64,000 nt of DNA from an uncultured Bacteroidales bacterium (GTDB lineage Bacteria > Bacteroidota > Bacteroidia > Bacteroidales > Muribaculaceae), in NCBI GenBank assembly GCA_902800715.1, contig CADCFN010000002.1:124001-188000 (forward strand), in the 5' to 3' direction. Both the position numbers and the translations under genes were made by a program. Positions 1-8,807 of the stretch are shown in pieces. Each line of letters opens with the position of its first letter. Position 1 is the first letter of the stretch. Under the pieces are notes generated by a model. It was not told where the DNA came from. It saw nothing but the letters and a program-made list of their open reading frames with translations, and did not search any database.

Positions 1-917
1 ATGGCAGCAAGAACGGTGTGATTGCCGTCGACAAGGCTTCGGGAAACATGTTTGAGGCTGTTCCCATGAAGACGAAGAAAGACCACCCCACCATTTGGAG
101 TATCGGTGCCCACGGCAATGACCTCTATCTGGATGTGGATGGCATAGGTATCATCCGTTACGACGGCAAGAGTATCGAGAGCTCTGAGGTGTTAGTCAGT
201 GATCCTGACTTCAAGCCAGGGTGGACGGGTAGCCACTTCAAGCGCATCATATTCTCACCCAATGGCCGCTATATGGCGTACGTTGGGGATCGTGCAAAGG
301 TGTATGACCTGCAAGACAACAAGAAGTGTATCAAGGAAACCTATGAATGTGGTGGTGCTTCTCAAGTGCTCACCGACGACGGCGACCTGTTCAGCGTAGA
401 TGCCTATCGCGTGCTGGTGGCTCGCAATAATGGTAACAAAGACGAATCCGTTACCTCGGAGGCGACTGTGAGAGACATTACCGGTGATGCACCCTGTAAT
501 CTCCACATCCTGGGGAACGAGGTGTATATCACTGGCGGCAAGAAACTGTTGAAAACGGACATGAAAAAGTTTGATTGGACGCTTGTCAGCACCATGCCCG
601 GCTCTGAGGGCTATAAAATCAGCGGCTTGTCAGCCAATGGCAATGGTTTTGCCGTGACTGATGCTGGCGGCAATTTCAACGTTCATGCCGCATTCAACAC
701 TCAAGGCTCAACGCCAACCGTCATGAAGAAAATTGTGACTGGGCTGAAAAACCAGTTCAGAGAAGAAATTGACACCCACAACGTCACCAGCGTGCGTTTT
801 GACCAGGACGGCAACGTTTGGCTGCAATACAGCTATGCCGGCTATGTGGTTTATAATCCCAACGGTTTGGTAGGCCTTTCCCAAATTGCTGGCAAGTACA
901 AGCTCTACAAAGAATAA
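1..917 (+). CDS. C-terminal part of a beta-propeller-like protein (5' end outside window)
   Basis: The reading frame is open from the left edge (codons GGC AGC AAG precede the first possible start, a GTG), so this is the 3' part of a longer gene. About 305 residues are visible. The pattern of short strands with Gly-Asn/Asp-Gly turns (SANGNGFAVTDAGGN, FDQDGNVWLQYS) every 40-50 residues fits a WD40/YVTN-type beta-propeller. No catalytic motif, membrane segment or anchor is visible in this part. A 13-bp inverted repeat follows about 50 nt after the stop. The family cannot be named from this fragment; the propeller call is an inference from the repeat rhythm. Confidence 0.6.
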   Translation, partial: GSKNGVIAVDKASGNMFEAVPMKTKKDHPTIWSIGAHGNDLYLDVDGIGIIRYDGKSIESSEVLVSDPDFKPGWTGSHFKRIIFSPNGRYMAYVGDRAKVYDLQDNKKCIKETYECGGASQVLTDDGDLFSVDAYRVLVARNNGNKDESVTSEATVRDITGDAPCNLHILGNEVYITGGKKLLKTDMKKFDWTLVSTMPGSEGYKISGLSANGNGFAVTDAGGNFNVHAAFNTQGSTPTVMKKIVTGLKNQFREEIDTHNVTSVRFDQDGNVWLQYSYAGYVVYNPNGLVGLSQIAGKYKLYKE

Positions 918-967
918 GAGCACGCGCCGTCAGGAGAATAAACGTATAGTTTTTATTAATAACGGAC

Positions 968-1014
968 AATGAACACCCGAAGGCTACATAGACGTCACCT
1001 CTCGGGTGTTCATT
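968..1014 (+). terminator. Hairpin downstream of the beta-propeller gene
   Basis: A perfect 13-bp inverted repeat (AATGAACACCCGA and its complement) encloses a 21-nt loop. It lies about 50 nt after the stop and before the chitinase start. There is no clear T-run after it, so it may be a weak terminator or an RNA-stabilising 3' hairpin. Confidence 0.5.
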
Positions 1015-1097
1015 CAATTATTAACAAAGATACGTTAAACATTTTCTAGAGACGACTGGTGGTATTAGGAAATTTTTGTAATTTTGGGAACGAACTA

Positions 1098-2120
1098 ATG
1101 AAGAAAATGATTATGATGAGGAGGATATTGACCTTGACTTGCCTGTTAGCGGTGGCGTTGACGACGTGGGCTGGCCAGCATAAGGATAACGGGGCTGTGG
1201 TAGCGGCGTATGTGACAGGATGGAAAGCTGACATGCCAATTCCTGACTGTTCGGTACTGACGCATATCAACTACGCTTTTGGGAACGTGAATAAGACATA
1301 CGACGGGGTGACCATCCAGCACCCTGAGCGGCTGCGCCAACTGGTGGAATTGAAGAAGGATCACCAGATTTATATCGTACTGAGCATCGGTGGCTGGACG
1401 GCTGGCGGGTTCAGTGAGATGGCATCGACCGAGAGGCGTCGCAAGGCATTTGCCAGGGATTGCAAGCGCATTGTCAAGGACTACAACCTGGACGGCATCG
1501 ACATCGACTGGGAATATCCCAGCAGCAACGAGGCGGGTATCTCGTCATCGCCTGCCGACATTGACAATTTCACGTTGCTAATGAAGGAACTGCGCAAGGC
1601 TCTAGGTAAGAGTTACCTATTGTCATGCGCTACGATTGCCGATGCCCGCTATGTGGATTTCAAGGCGATAGAACCCTACGTTGACCTGGTGAACATCATG
1701 ATGTATGACGTGGACAACCCACCCTATCACCACGCGGCGCTATACCGCAGTGAGATGTCGGGCCGCGTGACGGCACAGGAGGCCTTACAGGCGCACCTAG
1801 ACGCAGGAATGCCCGTCAATAAGTTGGTACTGGGAGTGCCCTTTTACGGGCGATCGGTGAAAGGATTCGGGGACACGGCATACGGGGCCCTCGTGAAGCG
1901 GACAGACGTTACCCGCATGTGGGACGATGTAGCAAAAGTGCCCTATCTGGTCAAGGACGGCGAAATGGTCTGCACCTATGAGGACGCTGAGTCACTGGCC
2001 TGGAAATGCCGGTTCATCCATGAGACGGGAATGCGCGGAGCGATGTACTGGGAATACCGCTGCGACGATGAAGCAGGGACGCTGCGCAATGCCGTGTGGA
2101 ACGGCGTCATGGGGCAGTAA
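1098..2120 (+). CDS. Secreted GH18 family glycosidase (chitinase-like)
   Basis: A 340-residue protein whose start was placed at the ATG giving MKKMIMM plus a hydrophobic signal peptide that ends near TWA-GQ; an upstream in-frame ATG would put a useless 13-residue tail before the signal. The GH18 signature DGIDIDWEYP is complete, with the catalytic glutamate at residue 139, and the conserved barrel strands ISYAF-like (HINYAFG), LSIGGW and GAMYWEY are present. Family members hydrolyse beta-1,4 GlcNAc polymers such as chitin, chitooligosaccharides or glycan cores by substrate-assisted catalysis. It should act in the periplasm or at the surface. No carbohydrate-binding or dockerin module is present. 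It converges with the next gene at 30 nt distance. Confidence 0.88.
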   Translation: MKKMIMMRRILTLTCLLAVALTTWAGQHKDNGAVVAAYVTGWKADMPIPDCSVLTHINYAFGNVNKTYDGVTIQHPERLRQLVELKKDHQIYIVLSIGGWTAGGFSEMASTERRRKAFARDCKRIVKDYNLDGIDIDWEYPSSNEAGISSSPADIDNFTLLMKELRKALGKSYLLSCATIADARYVDFKAIEPYVDLVNIMMYDVDNPPYHHAALYRSEMSGRVTAQEALQAHLDAGMPVNKLVLGVPFYGRSVKGFGDTAYGALVKRTDVTRMWDDVAKVPYLVKDGEMVCTYEDAESLAWKCRFIHETGMRGAMYWEYRCDDEAGTLRNAVWNGVMGQ

Positions 2121-2150
2121 ATCTCCATTCAGAAGGCTGGATGAGATAAC

Positions 2151-3020
2151 TCACTCTAGCGCAATCTTTACATCTATCCAACGAGAGTTATTCAGGATTT
2201 CAGGAGCCGTCCCGATAAAGGCACGGGCTGCCAAAGAATCATTTGCCAGCCAATAGCGCAGCCAAGCGGTCATGTAGGCATCGCCCTGATGAAGGACATA
2301 GCGGTGCTCTATACCGTTGAGGCGCCCCATCAGCATCGGTGTTGATGCCGGCAGTTCCTTGGCTAAGCGTTCTAACGAAGCCAGCGGTGAGATTTGCCGT
2401 TCGATCCACCACGTTCCGGCGCTCAACATGGTATGAATATGAATGCCACGCAAGGAATACATCCAACGCAACCTTCGGGCCAGTTTTGTCTGTGGACAAC
2501 TGGCAGCATACAGCACCCTGAAACGCTCATCGGCTGATGCTGCATTTATTGCCCCGATAGCACCTTGGGAATGACCCGCAACGCCTATCCGCAGATGGTC
2601 GATCAGATGATACAACGGACTACTATTATTGTCGTTATGTTGAAGTGCAATATCGAGAGAGGCACATGCCGAACGACCATCCCATGCACTGTAGTCATCA
2701 TTGCCGACAACAATGAATCCCCAAGAGGCCAAATGTTCGAACACTGGGGCATAATCCAACGCTTTCAACCCGGTTCCATTGACCATCACCACCAGAGCGA
2801 ATGTTTGTTCTTGAGCAACATCGGGGATAAAGGCGTGTGTGCCGTCAATGGCATGATAAGTAACCGTATAAGTTCCATTGACATGATACTTCTGTTCAAT
2901 GGGGCAGGCATACTGCTTGCGGTTGTAGGAATGATATACCGATGGCACTACCATGCAGTGGGCCCGTGTTCCCCATCGCAACAGTCTCTCCCCTATCCTC
3001 CACAGAACATCCATAACCAA
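2151..3020 (-). CDS. Alpha/beta-hydrolase (chlorophyllase/cutinase-like esterase)
   Basis: A 289-residue protein with the nucleophile elbow GHSQGA (Ser151), an oxyanion-type segment MVNGTGLKALDY around residue 80, and a late histidine (His239) in GIEHRYVL that could complete the triad. GHSQG plus the loop WGFIVVGNDDY resembles the chlorophyllase/PET-hydrolase-like branch of the dienelactone-hydrolase clan, enzymes that cleave esters. No convincing signal peptide is seen; the N-terminus is amphipathic and a start six bases further in (MDVLW) is equally possible. Substrate unknown. It is transcribed away from the DUF3667 gene's end with 55 nt between them and could share its transcript. Confidence 0.7.
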   Translation of the reverse strand: MVMDVLWRIGERLLRWGTRAHCMVVPSVYHSYNRKQYACPIEQKYHVNGTYTVTYHAIDGTHAFIPDVAQEQTFALVVMVNGTGLKALDYAPVFEHLASWGFIVVGNDDYSAWDGRSACASLDIALQHNDNNSSPLYHLIDHLRIGVAGHSQGAIGAINAASADERFRVLYAASCPQTKLARRLRWMYSLRGIHIHTMLSAGTWWIERQISPLASLERLAKELPASTPMLMGRLNGIEHRYVLHQGDAYMTAWLRYWLANDSLAARAFIGTAPEILNNSRWIDVKIALE

Positions 3021-3075
3021 TGCAGTCAGTTAAAATGTAAGGCAAAAGTAGATTTTATTCTTGTTGATATCAAAG

Positions 3076-4629
3076 TCAATTATGGTTGCGGTATCTCTTA
3101 TAGAGATAACTTGGCAAAAAGGCAATCGTGCCCGCTAAAACGGTGCAAGCCAGCGTAACCAATGAGAAGATCCAAATATTAAGCTCACCACCTCCATTCT
3201 TGTTCACATCATGGGCAACAAAGGGCGCTGACACAAGCAACGAATAGGAAAGCCATTTGCTCAGATAATAGATAACACCGTTCACCAGCGGTTTGTTCTT
3301 GTGCAAATACTCGCTAGCAATAGCATAAGTTCCAAGCAGCACTATTGTCAACACGGACAGGCATCCTCCCCACAGAACACCTTTCTTGTAGGTCACCGCA
3401 GCGATTAAGATGATAATGAATAATGCCATAATTGCCACAAAGCCCGCAAAAAGCATTCGTAGGATGGTTTTCTTCCATGACAAACCAAAAAATTGGCGAA
3501 AATCAAGAACATAAAGAAATGTCATAAAAACCGTAAAAGCCGCTGAAATGAAAACACCGATGGCCGAAACCAAACTGCCTACACTTACCATAACTGGAGA
3601 AGACGAGGACAGTAACTGAGTTTCGGCAAATTCAAAGAGGCTTTGAATAGGAGTGGCAAATAACTTGCAAATGTAAATCTGGCAAATCAAAAATACCATG
3701 AAAATAAAAGTCTCCACAAAATTGTACCCCCCTACCCTGCGGAAAGCTACCCGGACACAACAAACCATGAAGAGAACCCAAAACAATACTTCATAAAGAG
3801 GATGCTCAGCCAGGAATTGACCAAAACTCACTAATGCCTGCGCTATAGTCGTTAATGCAGGAGTCAAGTGCATTTTCTCAATATGAATGCCGTTGAGTAT
3901 CGATGCGAGATCAGAATCAAATTCATTTCCCGTCAGCATGTTGACGAACAATGTTAAAGCCATTGACACGGCAAGCAGTTTGAAGGGCGGGAAATAGAGC
4001 TGCCTGTGTCCAGACAAGTAGTCACGCACCATGTATCCCGGTCGCCAAAAGAGTTCCATAACCGTGCGGAACATCGGGCGGTTGCCCAGTCCCCAGATGT
4101 CGAGGAAATTCAAGATGACCCTTTTCCAAGAGTATCGGTCCCATATACCTGATTGTCCACACTGAGGACAGAAACGACCGGTATATTCCTCTCCACAATT
4201 GGCACATATGCGTGATGTACCATCAGCAGGTCTAGGCGCACGTCCCACCCTCTGGCGACGATCGTATCGCAAGCCTAACGCTTTAATGTTGCGTTTTACG
4301 GTGTTCTTCTTTATTGGTTTTGATTTTTTGCGCTTTTGCTCTATTTTGAGGGTTTTGAACAAAGCATCTTTACAAAACCCTAAATAGTCGAGTATGTTAT
4401 GCCCTTCCTGTTTCCATGAGAATTTCTTCCATAAGGCATCCTGACCACACTGGGGGCAAAAACGTCCGCTAAACTCCTTGCCACAATTCACGCAAACTCG
4501 CACAGTCTCGTCCTCGACTGTTTCGACATGCCAGTCGCGCTGCCGTCGATTCAGTCGCAGGTCAAATGCTTTGATTTTGCGCAGCCAAGTGTTCTTCTTG
4601 ACGATATTCTTTTTTGTCTTTTTGTTCAT
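3076..4629 (-). CDS. DUF3667-type membrane protein with duplicated zinc-ribbon segment
   Basis: A 517-residue protein. Residues 18-95 and 115-195 are two copies of the same unit: a basic stretch, a zinc ribbon (Cys46/49/58/61 and Cys142/145/154/157, both CxNCG-x8-CPQCGQ), then FSWK/YSWK and a hydrophobic helix. Only the second copy continues into the family core RPGYMVRDYLSGHRQLYFPPFK and the following five or six membrane segments. Single-copy DUF3667 proteins are common in Bacteroidetes and have no known function; the repeated, truncated first copy is the unusual part. The start is the ATG followed by a lysine-rich cytoplasmic stretch. Confidence 0.75.
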   Translation of the reverse strand: MNKKTKKNIVKKNTWLRKIKAFDLRLNRRQRDWHVETVEDETVRVCVNCGKEFSGRFCPQCGQDALWKKFSWKQEGHNILDYLGFCKDALFKTLKIEQKRKKSKPIKKNTVKRNIKALGLRYDRRQRVGRAPRPADGTSRICANCGEEYTGRFCPQCGQSGIWDRYSWKRVILNFLDIWGLGNRPMFRTVMELFWRPGYMVRDYLSGHRQLYFPPFKLLAVSMALTLFVNMLTGNEFDSDLASILNGIHIEKMHLTPALTTIAQALVSFGQFLAEHPLYEVLFWVLFMVCCVRVAFRRVGGYNFVETFIFMVFLICQIYICKLFATPIQSLFEFAETQLLSSSSPVMVSVGSLVSAIGVFISAAFTVFMTFLYVLDFRQFFGLSWKKTILRMLFAGFVAIMALFIIILIAAVTYKKGVLWGGCLSVLTIVLLGTYAIASEYLHKNKPLVNGVIYYLSKWLSYSLLVSAPFVAHDVNKNGGGELNIWIFSLVTLACTVLAGTIAFLPSYLYKRYRNHN

Positions 4630-4640
4630 GGTGCAAAGTT

Positions 4641-4680
4641 AAAAAAAATCCCGTACAAGCAATTATCTGTACGGGATTTT
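4641..4680 (-). terminator. Rho-independent terminator of the galactose operon
   Basis: On the minus strand a perfect 13-bp stem (AAAATCCCGTACA arms) with a 10-nt loop is followed directly by a run of eight T. It sits between the stop of the nucleotidyltransferase gene and the start of the DUF3667 gene, so it closes the galK-galM-nucleotidyltransferase unit. Confidence 0.85.
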
Positions 4681-4725
4681 ATTTGGCAAAGGTGTTATAA
4701 CAGGTTATTATCGTAATTATTGGTG

Positions 4726-5631
4726 TCAGAACATCTTGTCGGGATAGACGCCGGTGGCATGCAACTCAGCAAACTTGTCCACTACGCCTTGACGGTCGGC
4801 GGCATAAGTCACACCGAACCACTTGCTCTCGGTGGTGAGGACCTTGACCTGGGCAGTTCCGTTATTGACCATTTCGTTAACCACCGTGGGAATGAAGAAC
4901 TCTGCTTTTGGCTTGTCGAGGTTTTCCTTGAGGAAGTCAACGAAACATTTCTCGCTGTGCTCAAAGTAATCGGGCGTGAAGCCCCAGAAGTTCATCGACA
5001 CGGGAGTTTCGAATGCCAAGTGCTGAACATCACCGTTCTCGTCGGTAAAGACGATGTTGTGGTCGGCATCATAGCCGATGCTTGTGCGTTCTACCACGCC
5101 CGTGAGCAAGCCATTGCTGGTCTCGCAGACGCCACGCGCCACGGTACCACTCTCGCTCATGGTATTGCCCACCTTGAAGCCTACCATGCTGTAGTGGCCC
5201 TTGCTGCCCTCGGGCAGTGACGACAATTCGGCTGCCATGACCTCGAAGCTGTTACGGCCATAGTAGTCATCGGCATTGATGATGGCAAAAGGCTCATTGA
5301 TAACATCCTTACCCATCAACAGGGCATGGTTGGTGCCCCAAGGTTTCACGCGTTCGGCAGGACAGGTAAAGCCATCAGGCAAGTCGTTCAGGCCTTGGAA
5401 AACGAGCTCAACGGGGATGTGTCCCTCATATTTTGATAAAATCTTCTCGCGGAAGTCGGCCTCGAAATCCTTGCGGATTACAAATACCACCTTGCCGAAT
5501 CCGCTATGGATAGCGTCATAAATCGAATGGTCCATGATGGTCTCGCCGTGAGGGCCCAGACCATCTAGCTGCTTGAGGCCGCCGTAACGGCTTCCCATAC
5601 CTGCAGCAAGTACAAATAATGTCGGTTTCAT
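4726..5631 (-). CDS. Sugar-phosphate nucleotidyltransferase of the galactose operon
   Basis: A 301-residue member of the NTP_transferase family. The N-terminal nucleotide-binding signature LAAGMGSRYGGLKQ (residues 8-21) and the ADDYYG metal-site segment are intact. Family members join a sugar 1-phosphate to a nucleoside triphosphate to make an NDP-sugar. It is the third gene after galK and galM and ends at a strong terminator, so the likely substrate is glucose 1-phosphate or galactose 1-phosphate with UTP. No galT gene is seen nearby, which makes a role as a UDP-galactose-forming pyrophosphorylase a reasonable inference. The gap to galM is 53 nt. Confidence 0.75.
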   Translation of the reverse strand: MKPTLFVLAAGMGSRYGGLKQLDGLGPHGETIMDHSIYDAIHSGFGKVVFVIRKDFEADFREKILSKYEGHIPVELVFQGLNDLPDGFTCPAERVKPWGTNHALLMGKDVINEPFAIINADDYYGRNSFEVMAAELSSLPEGSKGHYSMVGFKVGNTMSESGTVARGVCETSNGLLTGVVERTSIGYDADHNIVFTDENGDVQHLAFETPVSMNFWGFTPDYFEHSEKCFVDFLKENLDKPKAEFFIPTVVNEMVNNGTAQVKVLTTESKWFGVTYAADRQGVVDKFAELHATGVYPDKMF

Positions 5632-5684
5632 ATATTTTATTTTAAGTTTCTAGTCCCTAGTTTTCTAGTTTTTTTTCTTTGTTT

Positions 5685-6737
5685 TTATAAGGTCTGGAAA
5701 TCAAAGATGATTGTGCGGCGATATTCCTCGTCGGGGCGCAGTATCGGGGACATGAAGTTGTCGTGGTTGGGGGCATCTGGCATGCCCTGGCACTCGATAG
5801 CAACACCGTCGTAATCGTGGTAGGGCTTGCCGCTCTTGCTGATGGGACATCCTTCAAGCCAGTTGCCGGTATAGACCTGTGCTGCGGGTTGGTCGGTGCT
5901 GATTTCTAGCTTGCGGCCCGAAACCTCGTCGCACAACACAGCTGCCAGATGCATGTCGCCGTCCTCATAGCCATCGATAACCCAGCAGCTGTCGTATCCC
6001 TTGCCGATGTTCAAGGCGGGGAAATCCATCTTGATGTCGCGGCCTACTACCTTGGGCTCTGTAAAGTCCATCGGAGTGCCCTCTACTGATGCTATCTCGC
6101 CCGTGGGGACATTGTCCTCATTGGTCACAAGATAGCGGGAGCAGTTGAGTTGCAGCACTTGGTTGAGCGCTGTGCCTTCCTTGTCCTCGCCAGCCAAATT
6201 GAAATAGGTGTGGTTGGTGAGGTTCAGGACTGTTGGGGCATCGGTCACGGCACCGAGTTCAATCTTGAGCACGTTGTCATCGCTCCAAGTGTAGGCAACG
6301 CGTGCATTGAGGCAGCCAGGATAATTCTCGTCACCATCAGGGCTCTCCAGTGAGAACACGACGGTGTCACCGTCCATCTCGCAGTCCCAGATTTTGTTCT
6401 GGAAGCCCACATTGCCGCCGTGCAGGTGGTGTTTGCCCTGGTGGTTGCAGTTGAGCTGATATGCTTTTCCATCCAGTTCAAACTGTCCTTTGAAGATGCG
6501 ATTGGCAAAACGGCCAGGCACCTTGCCAGCGCAGGGACCGTCAAAGAAATAATCATTCAAATCCTTGTAGCCCAGCACAACATCGGCGAGATTGCCGTCA
6601 CGGTCGGGCACCTTGATTTCAATGATGCCGGCGCCCAGCGACGAAAGTTTCACGCTGGCTCCGCTGGCGTTAATAAGTTCATAGGTGGTGATTTCACCAC
6701 GCTCGGTTTCAAAGGTATCAATACGGATGCTTTTCAT
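5685..6737 (-). CDS. galM: Galactose mutarotase (aldose 1-epimerase)
   Basis: A 350-residue enzyme that interconverts alpha- and beta-galactose in the cytoplasm so that galactokinase receives the alpha form. Diagnostic features are GRFANRI, LHGG (His106), NLTNHTYFNLAG with the catalytic acid His176, GYDSCW, and ECQGMPDAPNH with the catalytic base Glu315. The start lies one base after the galK stop (TGA-A-ATG), so the two are translationally coupled. No signal peptide is present. Confidence 0.95.
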   Translation of the reverse strand: MKSIRIDTFETERGEITTYELINASGASVKLSSLGAGIIEIKVPDRDGNLADVVLGYKDLNDYFFDGPCAGKVPGRFANRIFKGQFELDGKAYQLNCNHQGKHHLHGGNVGFQNKIWDCEMDGDTVVFSLESPDGDENYPGCLNARVAYTWSDDNVLKIELGAVTDAPTVLNLTNHTYFNLAGEDKEGTALNQVLQLNCSRYLVTNEDNVPTGEIASVEGTPMDFTEPKVVGRDIKMDFPALNIGKGYDSCWVIDGYEDGDMHLAAVLCDEVSGRKLEISTDQPAAQVYTGNWLEGCPISKSGKPYHDYDGVAIECQGMPDAPNHDNFMSPILRPDEEYRRTIIFDFQTL

Positions 6738-6738
6738 T

Positions 6739-7875
6739 TCAATCTACCACTTTGTGAGCACCGTCGCTGATGATGACATTGATCACCTCGGGCTCATGTC
6801 CATATTTTGCGTTGAATTTCTCCTTGGCTGTGGCAATGAAGTTGTCATAACGGTCTTCCTTCACCAGGTTGATGGTGCAGCCACCGAAACCGCCGCCCAT
6901 AATGCGCGAACCGGTCACGCCACACTCGCGGGCAACGTCGTTGAGGTAATCCAGCTCCTCGCAGCTCACCTCATAGTCGCGTGAAAGGCCATCGTGGGTC
7001 TCGAACATGCAGCGACCAACGGTCTCATAATCACCACGTTCCAATGCGTCGCACACATCGAGCACGCGCTGCTTCTCGCCGATGACATAGCGGGCACGGC
7101 GATAGTCCTCGTCCGAAATCTTGTCGCGGATGTCGGCAAGCATGGTATAAGTAGCGTCACGCAGGGTTTCTACACCCAGGATGGCAGCCACGTTCTCACA
7201 CGAAGCACGGCGCTTGTTGTAGGGCGAATCCACCAGTTCGTGTTTCACCTTGCTGTTGAGCAGCACGAGTTTGTAACCCTCGGGATGGAAGGGGAAATAC
7301 TCATGCTCCAGCGAGCGGCAGTCGAGGCGCATCAGGCAGTCCTTCTTGCCGAAAACGCTGGCGAACTGGTCCATGATACCGCAGTTCACGCCGCAATAGT
7401 TATGCTCGGTGCTCTGCCCTATCTTGGCCAATTCGAACTTGTCAATCTTATTGTCGTTGAACATATCGTTGAGGGCGAAAGCAAAGCAGGATTCCAATGC
7501 TGCCGATGATGACAGACCAGCACCCAGAGGCACATTGCCGGCAAATACCGTGTCAAAGCCTTTGACCGTGCCACCGCGCTTGATGGTCTCGCGGCAAACG
7601 CCGAAAATGTAGCGTGCCCACTGCTCTTGGGGAGCATCTTCCTCGTTGAGACCAAACTCGCAGTAGGCGTCCATATCCATGCTATAGACGCGCACCTTGT
7701 CGGTACCGTTAATGTTGATGGCAGCCATGATATACTTGTCGATGGCTCCAGGGAACACGAATCCGCCATTATAGTCGGTGTGCTCACCAATCAGGTTGAT
7801 ACGGCCAGCCGAAGCATAAACCACGGAATCCGTGCCGAAACGCTGTTTGAAATTCTCTTGAATCTTCTCTTTCAT
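6739..7875 (-). CDS. galK: Galactokinase
   Basis: A 378-residue GHMP kinase that phosphorylates alpha-D-galactose to galactose 1-phosphate. The galactokinase signature GRINLIGEHTDYNGG (24-38), the ATP loop PLGAGLSSSAALES (116-129), the GIMDQFAS segment with the catalytic Asp, and GGGFGGC near the C-terminus are all present. It is the first gene of the galK-galM-nucleotidyltransferase unit. A near-consensus minus-strand box (TAACTTTA) lies just upstream of the start, a weak promoter candidate. No transporter gene is in the unit. Confidence 0.96.
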   Translation of the reverse strand: MKEKIQENFKQRFGTDSVVYASAGRINLIGEHTDYNGGFVFPGAIDKYIMAAININGTDKVRVYSMDMDAYCEFGLNEEDAPQEQWARYIFGVCRETIKRGGTVKGFDTVFAGNVPLGAGLSSSAALESCFAFALNDMFNDNKIDKFELAKIGQSTEHNYCGVNCGIMDQFASVFGKKDCLMRLDCRSLEHEYFPFHPEGYKLVLLNSKVKHELVDSPYNKRRASCENVAAILGVETLRDATYTMLADIRDKISDEDYRRARYVIGEKQRVLDVCDALERGDYETVGRCMFETHDGLSRDYEVSCEELDYLNDVARECGVTGSRIMGGGFGGCTINLVKEDRYDNFIATAKEKFNAKYGHEPEVINVIISDGAHKVVD

Positions 7876-8007
7876 TGTTATGTAAAGTTAAATTATTGAT
7901 TATTATTTGATTTAGATGGTAGTGACTGATGGAATAAGGACATCCGCAAAGCAGCAAGGAATGTACTTGATTCGGTAATTCCTGGCTCCACTAGATGGCA
8001 ATTCTAT

Positions 8008-8499
8008 TTACTTGATGAAGACGTTGCTCTGGTCGTTAATGATGCGGTCAAGGTTCTCGAGGCTGATGTGGCCGTTAATGACAACCAGCGCATCGGTTGA
8101 CATGCTCGCATTAGCAAGGACGATTTCGCTGACATACTGGCCATCACGGCGGACAAGCACCATCAGGTTGTCACGCCCCTGCTGGGTGGCGACGATTTCC
8201 TCATAGTAGTTTTGCCTGGCGAGATTCTGGAGGCATTTGCGGAACTTATCGCGAACATTACCGCTACACTTGCTCAAATCAAGCACTCGAACTGAATTAA
8301 TACCGATGCTTGCATCCGACAATGTGGGCGAAATCAGGCGTCCAAGCCCCAATAGGCCACTGCCCACGTTGACATACTCGGCATGCCTGGCATCACGCAT
8401 CTCATTAATGATATCATCGGCATTGTGAATCATCATGCCGCAGGACATTACTATCAGTGACAATAGCAACATTGTCACTGTTCTCAGCGTTTTGTTCAT
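8008..8499 (-). CDS. Small DUF4252-like lipoprotein
   Basis: A protein of about 163 residues with a lipoprotein signal peptide: MNKTLRT, a hydrophobic run, and the lipobox VMSC (Cys20). A second in-frame ATG five codons upstream is possible; the inner one gives the neater signal. The mature part has DLSKCSG, a central charged helix, YYEEIVATQQGRDNLMVLVRRDG and a C-terminal GHISLENLDRIIND. This layout matches the DUF4252 family of Bacteroidetes lipoproteins of unknown function, whose members respond to a single protein query but have no assigned activity. It is separated from galK by 132 nt. Confidence 0.62.
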   Translation of the reverse strand: MNKTLRTVTMLLLSLIVMSCGMMIHNADDIINEMRDARHAEYVNVGSGLLGLGRLISPTLSDASIGINSVRVLDLSKCSGNVRDKFRKCLQNLARQNYYEEIVATQQGRDNLMVLVRRDGQYVSEIVLANASMSTDALVVINGHISLENLDRIINDQSNVFIK

Positions 8500-8536
8500 G
8501 AGATTATTTATCATTACAGTTAATTTAAATAGATGA

Positions 8537-8544
8537 CAAAATTA
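8537..8544 (-). promoter_or_regulatory. Candidate -7 box for the DUF4252-like gene
   Basis: TAATTTTG on the minus strand matches the Bacteroidales -7 consensus TAnnTTTG and lies about 40 bases before the start codon. No TTTG at the ideal -33 distance was found. Confidence 0.4.
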
Positions 8545-8743
8545 TGAAAAAATGTGGGATGTTGCACATTATCTTTTCTTAAAATTCCCAAAAATTATAT
8601 TATTCTCTACTTTTTCAACAAAAATCCATAAAAAGGGAGGTTTTGACCTACTAATTGACGTGAGGAAAAACACTTTGATGACTGATTTGTCAATCGATTG
8701 TCGTTTTTTGTGGCAAATTATCGTCTATGTATAAATAATTTAG

Positions 8744-8751
8744 TACCTTTG
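8744..8751 (+). promoter_or_regulatory. Candidate -7 promoter box of pgk
   Basis: TACCTTTG matches the Bacteroidales -7 consensus TAnnTTTG and would start transcription about 50 nt before the pgk ATG. The rest of the 293-nt divergent intergenic region is AT-rich, with no RNA gene seen. Confidence 0.6.
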
Positions 8752-8807
8752 CACCCAAGTTTTTAAGAAACTACCAAAAATCACAAATAATTCATATTTT
8801 TTAAGAA

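Noticed and set aside
8552-8734. Small open frame (60 codons) in the pgk upstream region
   Set aside because: It overlaps the region just before the pgk promoter, has no recognisable ribosome-binding site, and its composition reflects AT-rich spacer DNA.
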